Positions 17,616 through 26,097 of a DNA stretch of 64,000 bases are shown here, in pieces. The stretch comes from Thiocystis violacea (lineage in GTDB: Bacteria; Pseudomonadota; Gammaproteobacteria; Chromatiales; Chromatiaceae). The DNA lies in assembly GCF_016583565.1 (NCBI RefSeq), contig NZ_NRRF01000008.1:62001-126000 (forward strand), written 5' to 3'. Under the pieces are notes generated by a model. It saw only the letters and a program-made list of their open reading frames with translations. It did no database searches and had not been told where the DNA came from. Each line of letters begins with the position of its first letter. Position 1 is the stretch's first letter. Made by a program: the position numbers and the translations under genes.

Positions 17616-19151
17616 TTAAGCCGCCAGCGGCACGGCCACGAAGAGCGTGCGCCCACCTCGCTCGACCCGCATGATCAGCGCCTGCTTCCCTTCGTCCGCC
17701 GCCTTGCGCGCCGCCGCAACGATCTGGTCGGGCGAATCGACCGGCTCGGCCCCGACCATGGAGATGAGGCTACCCGGCTCGATGCCCGCCTTCGCGGCCG
17801 GGCTATCGCGTTCGACCTGAGCGACGAGCACGCCCTTCTGATCCGCACTCAGTCCATTCTGAGCACGCACGTCAGGCGTCAAGAGTGCCAGATAAAGGCC
17901 GAGCCGTGGCGCCCCGCCGCTCTGCTCCGGGGTATCCTGCGCGGCCACCGCACCCTCATCGCCCGGCATCTGGCCGACGGTCACAGCCACTTCGAGCGGC
18001 TTTCCACGGCGCAACACCTCCAGCTGCATCCGGGTGCCGGCCTTGGTCGCGGCCACGAGCTTGGGCAGCTCCCTGTAGCTCTCCAACTGGTGGCCATTGG
18101 CCCGCACGATCACATCGCCCGCCTGCAAGTCTGTCCCACTCGCCGGCCCGCCCGCAACCACATCGGCGACCAGCACGCCCTCCGGGCGCTCAAGCCCCAG
18201 ACCGGCCGCAAGCTCGGGCGTGACCTCCTGGATTTGCAGCCCCAGCCAGCCGCGCTCGACACGGCCGTCGTCGCGCAGATCGGCGACGACCTGGCGCACC
18301 GTCTCGGCCGGGATCGCGAAGCCGATACCGACGTTTCCGCCGGTCGGCGAATAGATGGCCGTGTTGACGCCGATCACGTGCCCGGTGGTATCGAACAGCG
18401 GCCCGCCCGAGTTGCCGCGATTGATGGCGGCATCGATCTGCAGATAGTCGTCATAGGGGCCGGCATGGATATCCCGCCCCCGCGCCGAGATGATCCCGGC
18501 ATTGACCGAGCCGCCGAGCCCGAAGGGATTGCCCACGGCGAGCACCCAGTCGCCAACGCGGGCCTTGGAGGAATCGCCCAGCTCGACATAGGGCAGCGGC
18601 TGGCTCGTCTCGATCTTCAACAGGGCGAGATCCGACTTGTCGTCGCGCCCGACGACCCGCGCCTGGTGCTCGGCCCCATCGTTCAGCACCACCGTCACCT
18701 GACTTGCCCCGTCGATGACGTGGTTGTTGGTCACGACGAAGCCTTGCGGATCCACGAGGAAGCCGGATCCCTGGCCCTCGACCAGATGGGGCGCCATCTG
18801 ACCCTGCTCATCGAAGAAGTGCCTGAAGGGCTCGGGAATCGGCAGGTCCCGAGGCATGTCCATGTGTCCGGAGCGCCCCATGCGGCGTGTCGTGTCCGAG
18901 GTGACCTTGACATTGACCACCGCTGGCGTGACCCGCTCGACGACGTCCGCGAAGCCGGGCAGACCGATCAGCGCGGGTGCGACCGGCGCGGTGGGAGTGA
19001 GCGGCTGGACCTCTTTCGCAGACGCCCAGATCGCGCCGCCTCCGGCCAGCGAGATGGCAACCGCTACGGCGAGCGCGGTCTTGGCCGGCCGCGACCTGGA
19101 TACGACACCAGTCCGCTCCTCCACTGAAGTCTTGTGAAACTCTTGGTTCAT
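17616..19151 (-). CDS. HtrA/DegP-type periplasmic serine protease
   Basis: Protein of 511 residues. An N-terminal signal/anchor segment (about 24-46, ALAVAVAISLAGGGAIWASA) precedes a trypsin-like protease with triad H144 (TNNHVIDG), D174 (DKSDLALLKI) and S248 (RGNSGGPLFD). Two PDZ domains follow (about 280-370 and 400-500). It would degrade or refold damaged envelope proteins. The ATG at 19151 has GAGG 9 nt upstream; an in-frame ATG at 19175 lacks this. It is first in an operon with the response regulator and kinase, so the protease may be both a target and part of the stress circuit. Confidence 0.95.
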   Translation of the reverse strand: MNQEFHKTSVEERTGVVSRSRPAKTALAVAVAISLAGGGAIWASAKEVQPLTPTAPVAPALIGLPGFADVVERVTPAVVNVKVTSDTTRRMGRSGHMDMPRDLPIPEPFRHFFDEQGQMAPHLVEGQGSGFLVDPQGFVVTNNHVIDGASQVTVVLNDGAEHQARVVGRDDKSDLALLKIETSQPLPYVELGDSSKARVGDWVLAVGNPFGLGGSVNAGIISARGRDIHAGPYDDYLQIDAAINRGNSGGPLFDTTGHVIGVNTAIYSPTGGNVGIGFAIPAETVRQVVADLRDDGRVERGWLGLQIQEVTPELAAGLGLERPEGVLVADVVAGGPASGTDLQAGDVIVRANGHQLESYRELPKLVAATKAGTRMQLEVLRRGKPLEVAVTVGQMPGDEGAVAAQDTPEQSGGAPRLGLYLALLTPDVRAQNGLSADQKGVLVAQVERDSPAAKAGIEPGSLISMVGAEPVDSPDQIVAAARKAADEGKQALIMRVERGGRTLFVAVPLAA

Positions 19152-19261
19152 GCTGAAGTACCTCGATAGGAGCATCCCCTGCGGGGGAACGAATCATGGG
19201 AGACGAGCCATGCGCGGCGTCTCAACTCAGGGCAGTATCGGGGTCGCTGCATTGCGGAGGA

Positions 19262-19278
19262 CTTAACGAATGCTTAAC
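19262..19278 (-). promoter_or_regulatory. Direct repeat GTTAAG-N5-GTTAAG upstream of htrA
   Basis: On the minus strand two identical hexamers GTTAAG are separated by CATTC, an 11-bp period typical of sites bound by tandem OmpR/PhoP-family dimers. A weaker related half-site, CTAACC, lies just upstream. The site is 111-127 bp before the htrA start codon, in an operon that encodes an OmpR-type regulator. Confidence 0.55.
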
Positions 19279-19533
19279 TTTTGGTTAGGAAGCCCGCATC
19301 ACGCGAAAGCCCGCGACCGACATGGCCCGCTGCCAAGAACGTGAAACACAGGGCCGACGCATGGCAGGTATTGCGGCCGTCGTGATGTCCGCTCAGATCC
19401 AGACCCGAGGCATCGGCCAGAGACCGCGCGTTCCCGGCCATTCCGACCTCTTGACACGGCTTGCGCCGCTACGGCTTCCCAAGTACCGTTCAGAGCGCAC
19501 CCGATACGTACACCAAAGAAACTGGAGAATTGC
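19279..19533. other. Divergent intergenic region, plus-strand side
   Basis: Together with the stretch from 19152 this makes a 382-bp gap between htrA and the exported protein gene at 19534. TTGACA occurs at 19451-19456 on the plus strand, but no good -10 box follows at 16-18 bp. Apart from the GTTAAG repeat I see nothing else specific. Confidence 0.4.
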
Positions 19534-20112
19534 ATGCAGCAACAGATCACACGCGCGACGCTCTCGACTGGCCTCCTGGCCGCATCACTCGCCATGAGCG
19601 GGGTATCCGCAGCGGCCGGGACGGAGACGGTCCCCATCATGGGGGCCGCTGCGACCTCCGAGCTGACGGGGACCGTGACGGTCGTGAATCAAGAGAAGCG
19701 AATGCTCACCATCAAGACCCCGGATGGGCGATTCGAGGTCCTGCACGTTCCAGAGAAGGTGCAGCGGCTCGATCAGGTGAAGATCGGCAACCTGCTGAAG
19801 ATCACCGAAACCGAGGCCCTCCTGGTCGATCTGAAAAAGGGCCATGGCGCCGGTGAGATCGGCGTCTCCGCAGACTCCCAGACCGAGCGGGATCCCGGCA
19901 TCAAGCCCTCCGGCTCGATCATCGACACCGTCACATTGAACGGCCGCGTCGAGTCGATCGACACGGCCAAATCGACGGTTACCATCCGCGGCCCCGAAAA
20001 CGTCGTGACGCTGAAGGTCGAGGATCCGGCACTGCTCAAGACACTCGCACCTGGAGATGGCGTCGAGGCCAGCTACATGCGCGTCATCAGTGGCGAGGTC
20101 AGCTTCCAGTAG
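19534..20112 (+). CDS. Exported protein with two internal beta-rich repeats, function unknown
   Basis: Protein of 192 residues. A signal peptide is plausible at 1-27 (LLAASLAMSGVSAAA). The mature part looks like a tandem duplication. Repeat 1 (about 43-100) begins LTGTVTVVNQEKRMLTIKT and repeat 2 (about 134-190) begins LNGRVESIDTAKSTVTIRG; both then run through a short acidic stretch to a hydrophobic beta strand. The pattern suggests two small OB-like beta barrels. GGAG lies 6 nt before the ATG. The lipoprotein gene follows after 64 nt. No function can be assigned. Confidence 0.8.
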   Translation: MQQQITRATLSTGLLAASLAMSGVSAAAGTETVPIMGAAATSELTGTVTVVNQEKRMLTIKTPDGRFEVLHVPEKVQRLDQVKIGNLLKITETEALLVDLKKGHGAGEIGVSADSQTERDPGIKPSGSIIDTVTLNGRVESIDTAKSTVTIRGPENVVTLKVEDPALLKTLAPGDGVEASYMRVISGEVSFQ

Positions 20113-20176
20113 CCAACCGACCACACTCGCCGCCGCGGCCCGCGTGGCCCGGCGCAGTGAACGGAGGTCTTCGTCG

Positions 20177-20572
20177 ATGAGCCAACGGGACGCAACCAGG
20201 CGCCAGAGTCGGCCGAGGTCTTCAGGGCCTCTCAATTCTTTAGGGCCTCTCAATGGGGATTCCCCGTGGCGCAGGTCGGCTTGCGCGAGCGCACTGATGC
20301 TCGCGGCTCTGCTCTGCGGCTGCCAGTCGACCACATCCGGCAAGAAGACCGGCAGCTGCGAGCCCGCCGCCGGCATGACCACCGCTCAGCTTGCCACCTG
20401 CGGCTGCTTCTCGACAGACAAGCAGGCGCGCTACGCCATCACTGGCGACGCGGACGACGACAACCAAGCCACGCAGAGCATCACAATCGTCACCTACTTC
20501 TGCCCCCTGAGCACCGCGGGCATGGCGCGTGTCGTCGTGGTCAACGGCACGGCCAAAGAAGTCTTCCGCTGA
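20177..20572 (+). CDS. Small putative lipoprotein, function unknown
   Basis: Protein of 131 residues. A long polar N-terminus is followed by a hydrophobic segment and possible lipobox LLCGC near residue 49, then a small mature domain with several cysteines (ATCGC, TYFC). The ATG at 20177 has GGAGG with 9 nt spacing, which decides the start against an earlier frame. A 13-bp direct repeat (20224-20236 and 20242-20254, period 18) duplicates six residues, GPLNSL/GPLNGD, ahead of the hydrophobic segment. It probably shares a transcript with the preceding exported protein. Confidence 0.68.
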   Translation: MSQRDATRRQSRPRSSGPLNSLGPLNGDSPWRRSACASALMLAALLCGCQSTTSGKKTGSCEPAAGMTTAQLATCGCFSTDKQARYAITGDADDDNQATQSITIVTYFCPLSTAGMARVVVVNGTAKEVFR

Positions 20573-20803
20573 CAGCCACGTAGAGCTGGCAGACACTCAA
20601 CTCAGACCATCGAGCGATCCGAACCCATAGCGAGTCGGACTCAATCGCGACGACCCGAGGACGATCGGCGCGGAAGGCCGATACCTTGGTCTTTTGGCGG
20701 GGAGGGATTAGACTGCAACTGGTCTTTCGTCCGACGGGGCAGTCGGTCCGCCATCCTGACCAAGTGAGCCCATCCATACATCGCTGACGCTGGACGCAAC
20801 AGA

Positions 20804-21211
20804 ATGAAGGGCTTGGCTTGCTTGGCACTTGCGTTTCTCATTTTTCCCGCCGGCGCACAAGAGCTCATCGCGAACAAGGGTACGGGAATCGAGCGTCTCA
20901 CGCGCAACGAAGCCCGCCTCTATCTGACCATGCGCATCAGGCAATGGCCGGATGGAACCGAGGTCAAACTCTTCGTGCTTCCAGACGACGATGACCTCCA
21001 TCAGCGTTTTGTCAACGCCGTGCTCGGACTCTACCCCTACCAGCTGCGACGCGTCTGGGATCGGCAGATCTTCACCGGCACCGGACAGGCGCCGATCAAC
21101 GTCTCATCCGTCGACGAAATGGTTCGTCGCGTCGCCTCGACGCCGGGCGCCTTGGGCTACATCGAGTCTGCCTCCTCGAGTCCAGAGGTTCGCATCATCG
21201 AGGTGCACTAG
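20804..21211 (+). CDS. Small phosphate-binding-like (PstS-family) periplasmic protein
   Basis: Protein of 135 residues with a signal peptide ending near AGAQ (residues 16-19). The mature part resembles a truncated PstS-like domain: IERLTRNEARLYLTMRIRQWPDG, LFVLPDDDDLHQRFVNAVLG and a final PGALGYIESASS segment, which in PstS proteins lines the phosphate site. It is about half the size of a transporter-type PstS, and no pst genes are nearby. The GGDEF/EAL gene follows 195 nt later on the same strand, which suggests a sensory role. Confidence 0.75.
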   Translation: MKGLACLALAFLIFPAGAQELIANKGTGIERLTRNEARLYLTMRIRQWPDGTEVKLFVLPDDDDLHQRFVNAVLGLYPYQLRRVWDRQIFTGTGQAPINVSSVDEMVRRVASTPGALGYIESASSSPEVRIIEVH

Positions 21212-21406
21212 GAAGCCGCCAGATTTCGCCTAGGATTCGGAACGACAGCACTGCGCCAGGACAGCGAGCGAAACCTCATGCCGCGATTCGAAGACCAAGA
21301 CGCCCCAGCGACCTTTGCACGGCCCAAGGGTGAGAACCCGACTGGGTCCGTCAAGGAACGGCACGCCCTCGCCGCCTCGAACCTCGCGCGTTTCTGAGGC
21401 GATCAG

Positions 21407-23821
21407 GTGTTCTTTGGGCTCAAGACAGGCTGGCCGCAAACCTACCTGAGCCTGCGCTGGAAGGCGCTCATCGCCCTGAGCCTGCTCCTGGTGGCCGTCA
21501 ACGTCACCCTGGTCGTCATCGCCAACGTCCAATCCGTGCAGCAATTCGAGCTTCAGCAGTCGCGCTTGCGCGACCAGCAAGCCCGCCAGGTGCGGACCAT
21601 GCTCAAAGAGCGTGGACAGGAGATGTCAAAGCTGGCAAGCCTGGTCCCCCTGCTCGGCCCTGTGGTGGCAGACAGCCTGAGCGAGCAACTGAGGACAGCC
21701 CTCGATACGAACGGCGCCTTGCTCGACCTGGAATGGGATATCCAGTCGGTCCACTGGCTCGCAGCCAACGGCACAACCAACGTCGCCTGGCCCAATACCC
21801 CCGCAGACATCCCGAACGAGCTTCTCGCCGCCATCGCGGCGGCGCCCAAACGGACGGCCAACGTCCTCTCCTGCCGCCCGGCCTGTGGTCAATTCGTCGC
21901 CATCCCGCTGCTCTGGCAGGGCGCCTTCGCGGGAACCCTGGTGCTGGAGCGTTCATTGGCCGACGTACTCCTGGCGTTCAACGCACTCACCGGCGCAGAC
22001 ATCGCCGTGGATGTACGCGACGAGACCAAGCACCACACGCGCTTGGACCCCGATCAACCGGGCTACCTGACCTTCCCGGTGCTCAGCTATCCGGAGCGGT
22101 CGTTGCCGGTACTGCGCGCGGCCGGACGCGCGCTCTTGAACACGATGCACTCGGCCGATCCTGTGCTGGTGCATCTCGACGACGGCTGGTTCGAGATCTT
22201 CCGCATCCCTGCCCTGGCGAAGGGTGTGGACGCCTTCGTCATCAATGACGTCACTCAGCAGCGACTGGGAATCGAGGCCGCCACGCGCAAGAGCCTGCTG
22301 ATCGGCGTGGCAGGCGTCCTGCTCTCGGAAATCTTGCTGCTCGTCATCATGCAGGCCCCGTTGCGTCGGCTGAAGAAGCTGGCTCAGGCACTCCCACTCC
22401 TCGCCGAGAGGCGCTACGCCGATCTACGCGCGGCGCTCATTCAGTTCGGGGTGATGCGGCTGCCGCACGATGAGATCGACCTCATGGTCGCAACCGTTGG
22501 CCGACTGACGGACCGCATGGAACTGCTGCAGCGCGACCGCGAGCAGGCCGAGGAGCGCTTCCTCTGGCTGGCGGATCACGACCCGCTCACCGGCCTCTCC
22601 AACCGCCGCCGGTTCAACGAGGACTTCGCGCGCATCGTCGAGCAGGCCGCACGCTTTGAGCACCAAGGCGCGCTCCTTTACCTGGACCTGGACGCGTTCA
22701 AGGACGTGAACGACCTGAGCGGACACCCAATCGGCGACCAGCTCCTGCAACGTGTCGCCGAAGCCTTGCGCGGCATCACTCAGCTCAGCGATCTGATTGC
22801 GCGGCTCGGCGGCGACGAATTCGCCCTCGTTCTCCCAGAGGCCAGTCTCGAGGACGCCCTCGCCTGCGCCGAATGCGCACAGCGCGCGATCTGTGCCATC
22901 ACCCTGAGAGAGCAGGGCCGTCAGCACCAGATCTCGGCCAGCATCGGCATCGTCGCCTTCCCGTCGCAGGGGCGCGAGATCGCCGGGCTTCTGGCCAATG
23001 CAGACCTGGCCATGTACAAAGCCAAGGATCTCGGCCGCGGGCGCTGGCACGTCTTTTCTGAACAAGACCCCGTGCGCGAGCAGTTGGACGCCCGCATCCT
23101 CTGGAAGGAGCAGATCGCCGAGGCGTTGCGCGAAGGGCGTTTCGAGATGTGGTTCCAACCCATCATCGACATCCGCACCGGCCAGCGCTGTCACGCCGAG
23201 GCCCTTCTGCGCATGAGAGACGCCCATCAGGCGTTGGTCATGCCGGACCGCTTCATCCCGATCGCGGAGAAGACCGGCCAGATCCAGGCGATCGACCAAT
23301 GGATCCTCACCCATGCGCTGGAGGTGCTGTCGGATCGGCGCGAGCTGCGGCTCGCGATCAATCTCTCCGCGAACGCCATGGACGACCCTGCGCTCCTCAC
23401 CACCCTGCGCACGCTGTTGGAGCGCTATGAGATCGAACCATCGCGGCTGTCGTTCGAGATCACGGAGACGGTCGCCATCAACAGCTTGAGCAGCGCCACG
23501 CGCCTCATGCTCAGCATCAAGGAGCTGGGCTGCAGGTTTGCCCTGGACGACTTCGGCAGCGGCTATGCGTCCTACGCCTATCTGCGTCAGCTGCCGGTCG
23601 ACGACATCAAGATCGACGGGGCCTTCATCCGTGAGCTACCCAACAACCGGGAGGACAGGATCTTCGTCAAGGCGGTGACCGACATGGCGCACGGCATGGG
23701 CAAGCGGGTGATCGCCGAATTCGTGGATAACACGCAGGTGCTCGGTATCCTGGAAGAGATCGGCGTCGATTGCGCTCAGGGATATCTCTTCAGCAAACCG
23801 CTGCCCTTGCAGGATCTATGA
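21407..23821 (+). CDS. Membrane GGDEF-EAL cyclic-di-GMP enzyme
   Basis: Protein of 804 residues. TM1 is at about 20-42, a periplasmic sensor region at about 43-295, TM2 at about 297-320, then a linker, a GGDEF domain (DPLTGLSNRRRF near 391; intact RLGGDEF near 466) and an EAL domain (AEALLRM near 597, EITET, DDFGSGYASYAYL, IKIDGAFI). Both motif sets look intact, so it could make or hydrolyse cyclic di-GMP. The GTG at 21407 has GAGG 7 nt upstream. It follows the small phosphate-binding-like protein gene, which may feed its periplasmic domain. Confidence 0.93.
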   Translation: MFFGLKTGWPQTYLSLRWKALIALSLLLVAVNVTLVVIANVQSVQQFELQQSRLRDQQARQVRTMLKERGQEMSKLASLVPLLGPVVADSLSEQLRTALDTNGALLDLEWDIQSVHWLAANGTTNVAWPNTPADIPNELLAAIAAAPKRTANVLSCRPACGQFVAIPLLWQGAFAGTLVLERSLADVLLAFNALTGADIAVDVRDETKHHTRLDPDQPGYLTFPVLSYPERSLPVLRAAGRALLNTMHSADPVLVHLDDGWFEIFRIPALAKGVDAFVINDVTQQRLGIEAATRKSLLIGVAGVLLSEILLLVIMQAPLRRLKKLAQALPLLAERRYADLRAALIQFGVMRLPHDEIDLMVATVGRLTDRMELLQRDREQAEERFLWLADHDPLTGLSNRRRFNEDFARIVEQAARFEHQGALLYLDLDAFKDVNDLSGHPIGDQLLQRVAEALRGITQLSDLIARLGGDEFALVLPEASLEDALACAECAQRAICAITLREQGRQHQISASIGIVAFPSQGREIAGLLANADLAMYKAKDLGRGRWHVFSEQDPVREQLDARILWKEQIAEALREGRFEMWFQPIIDIRTGQRCHAEALLRMRDAHQALVMPDRFIPIAEKTGQIQAIDQWILTHALEVLSDRRELRLAINLSANAMDDPALLTTLRTLLERYEIEPSRLSFEITETVAINSLSSATRLMLSIKELGCRFALDDFGSGYASYAYLRQLPVDDIKIDGAFIRELPNNREDRIFVKAVTDMAHGMGKRVIAEFVDNTQVLGILEEIGVDCAQGYLFSKPLPLQDL

Positions 23822-23966
23822 GCTCGGGCAAAGCCGCCAAGGCTCAGCGCAAAACCTTGGCGTAGAGTGCCCTTCCGGTCTTGCGCCAAGCGCCCGTTCG
23901 CGGGTGAGCGCGCGGTTGACTCCAGAGGAGGCGGACCAATCCTCGACGTCACATCACCGACCACTT

Positions 23967-24866
23967 CTAGGATGACGCCTGGCCATCGCCATGCGCGCTC
24001 AGGCCCTTGAGCACCTGATAGATCGCCGCCGAATCCAGCTCGCCGTCACCCTGGCTGACGAGGGCGTCGAGGTACTGCGAGATCATGGCTGACGACGGCA
24101 GACAGAGGCCGAGTTCCCGCGCCGCCTCGGCGACGATACGCATGTCCTTCTGGTGCAGCCGCGCCTTGAATCCGGGCTGAAAATCGCCCTGAAGCATGCG
24201 GTGTCCATGCACATCCAAGACACGGCTGTTGGCAAAACCGCCGAGCAAGGCGTCACGCACCCGGGCCGCATCCACCCCCGATGCCTCGGCCAGCAGCATG
24301 GCCTCGGCGACACCCGCGATGGTCGTTCCGACCACGACCTGATTGCAGGACTTGCAGACCTGCCCGGCCCCGTTCGCGCCGATGTGGACGATGTTCTTGC
24401 CCATGCACTCGAACAGCGGCAGTACGCGCCGAAAGGCCTCCAGCGCGCCGCCAACCATGATCGACAGCGTCCCCTCGACCGCCCCAACCTCGCCGCCGGA
24501 GACCGGCGCGTCCAGCATCTCCACGTCCTGGGCACGGAGGCACTCGGCGAGGTGGCGCGTGGCGGCCGCCGAGATGGTGCTCATGTCGACCACCACCGAG
24601 CCGGGGCGCACGCCCTCGATCACGCCGCGCTCACCCAGGATCACGGCCTCGACGTCCGGCGTATCCGACACCATCGTAAAGACGATATCCGCCTGGCGCG
24701 CCACCTCCGCGGGGCTGGCGCAGGTGGTGGCTCCGGCATCCGCGAGCGGGCGCATGGATTCTGGCCTGCGCGCATGAACGACGAGCGGATGGCCGGCGCG
24801 TCGCAGATTCAGCGCCATGGGCCGGCCCATGATGCCCAGACCGATGAAACCCAGGGTCTCAGTCAT
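23967..24866 (-). CDS. glxR: Tartronate semialdehyde reductase (2-hydroxy-3-oxopropionate reductase) family
   Basis: Beta-hydroxyacid dehydrogenase of 299 residues. It has N-terminal NAD(P)-binding GFIGLGIMGRPMALNLRRAGH, substrate motif LDAPVSGGEVGAVEGTLSIM (about 118-137), and catalytic-lysine segment GAGQVCKSCNQV. It would reduce tartronate semialdehyde to glycerate in glycolate salvage. The start overlaps the glcF end by 8 nt, so it belongs to the glcEF operon and the glyoxylate route is the likely role. Close relatives act on 3-hydroxyisobutyrate, so substrate choice rests partly on context. Confidence 0.88.
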   Translation of the reverse strand: MTETLGFIGLGIMGRPMALNLRRAGHPLVVHARRPESMRPLADAGATTCASPAEVARQADIVFTMVSDTPDVEAVILGERGVIEGVRPGSVVVDMSTISAAATRHLAECLRAQDVEMLDAPVSGGEVGAVEGTLSIMVGGALEAFRRVLPLFECMGKNIVHIGANGAGQVCKSCNQVVVGTTIAGVAEAMLLAEASGVDAARVRDALLGGFANSRVLDVHGHRMLQGDFQPGFKARLHQKDMRIVAEAARELGLCLPSSAMISQYLDALVSQGDGELDSAAIYQVLKGLSAHGDGQASS

Positions 24867-26088
24867 TGGTTTGCGCCTCGTTCGCGTCCAGGAGTTCCAG
24901 CCAGTGCACGACGGAAACCTCGGCGTCCGAGCCCAGTTGGAGCTGGCAGCCGATGTTGGCCGTGGCGATCACATCCGGGGTGCCGGACGCGAGGGCTTCG
25001 AGCTTTCTCGTTTTCAGCTGCGCCGACAGCCGCGGCTGGGTGATCGAATAGGTCCCAGCCGATCCGCAGCACAGATGACCATCGGGCACCGGCGTCGGGA
25101 CGAAGCCGAGCCGAGCAAGGATCGGCTCGACGACCAGCTTGAGCTGCTGCCCATGCTGCAGGCTGCAGGGCGAGTGGAAGGCGACCCGACGCCCCCGCCC
25201 GAGCGAGCCGAGCCCACTGAGATCCTCTTGAGCCAGGATCTCCGCGGGGTCGCGGGCGAGCGATGCGACCCGCGCCGCCTTCTCCGCATAGCGGGGATCA
25301 TGGGCCAAGACCTCTGCGTACTCTTTGACCATGGTGCCGCAGCCGCTCGCGGTAACGACGATGGCCTCGCAACCGGCCTCGATCTCCGGCCACCAGGCAT
25401 CGATGTTGCGCCGCATGGCATCCAGCCCGGCATCGCGCTCGTTGAGGTGATAGGCCAAGGCGCCGCAGCAGCCGGCCTCGGGCACCTCGACCAAATCGAT
25501 ACCCAGGCGCGACAGGACGCGCGCGGCCGCGACATTGGTCTGCGGCGTGGCAACGGACTGGACGCAACCGGCGAGCGCCAGCATACGGCGCCGACCCGCG
25601 AGGGCCGGCCAGGGGTGCGACGGACGCCGCTGCGGCAGCTTCGCCCTGAGCCCCCTCGGCAACAAGGGCCGGAACCCTTGCGCCAGTCGGATCAGGGGGC
25701 GGGTGCGCGCGGGAAAGGGCAGCACATGGACGAGCACCTGTCTCAGCACCCGTTCGTACCAGGGTCGCGCCACCCGTTCCTCGACATAGTGACGTCCAAT
25801 ATCCGCCAGGCGCGCATAGCGGACCCCCGAGGGACAGGTCGTCTCGCAGGCGCGACAGGTGAGGCAGCGATCCAGATGCAGCTGCGTGATCCGCGTTGGC
25901 GCCTGACCTTCCAGGACCGCCTTGATCTGGTAGATGCGCCCACGCGGACCATCGAGTTCGTCGCCGAGCAGTTGATAGGTCGGACAGGTCGCCGTACAGA
26001 AGCCGCAGTGCACGCAGGCCCGCAGGATGGCATCGGCCTCCTGGCCCTCGGCCGTGCGGAGGAGATCGGGCAGGATGTCGGTCTTCAC
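24859..26088 (-). CDS. glcF: Glycolate oxidase iron-sulfur subunit
   Basis: Protein of 409 residues. Two 4Fe-4S motifs, CVHCGFCTATCP (about 26-37) and CLTCRACETTCP (about 78-89), are followed by two cysteine-rich CCG-type domains (EAGCCGALAYHL, HLCCGSAGTYS). It would pass electrons from GlcDE-bound FAD to the quinone pool during glycolate oxidation. The GTG at 26088 has GGAG 6 nt upstream. It lies 9 nt after glcE and overlaps glxR. Confidence 0.94.
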   Translation of the reverse strand: MKTDILPDLLRTAEGQEADAILRACVHCGFCTATCPTYQLLGDELDGPRGRIYQIKAVLEGQAPTRITQLHLDRCLTCRACETTCPSGVRYARLADIGRHYVEERVARPWYERVLRQVLVHVLPFPARTRPLIRLAQGFRPLLPRGLRAKLPQRRPSHPWPALAGRRRMLALAGCVQSVATPQTNVAAARVLSRLGIDLVEVPEAGCCGALAYHLNERDAGLDAMRRNIDAWWPEIEAGCEAIVVTASGCGTMVKEYAEVLAHDPRYAEKAARVASLARDPAEILAQEDLSGLGSLGRGRRVAFHSPCSLQHGQQLKLVVEPILARLGFVPTPVPDGHLCCGSAGTYSITQPRLSAQLKTRKLEALASGTPDVIATANIGCQLQLGSDAEVSVVHWLELLDANEAQTND

Positions 26089-26097
26089 ACTGGACTC

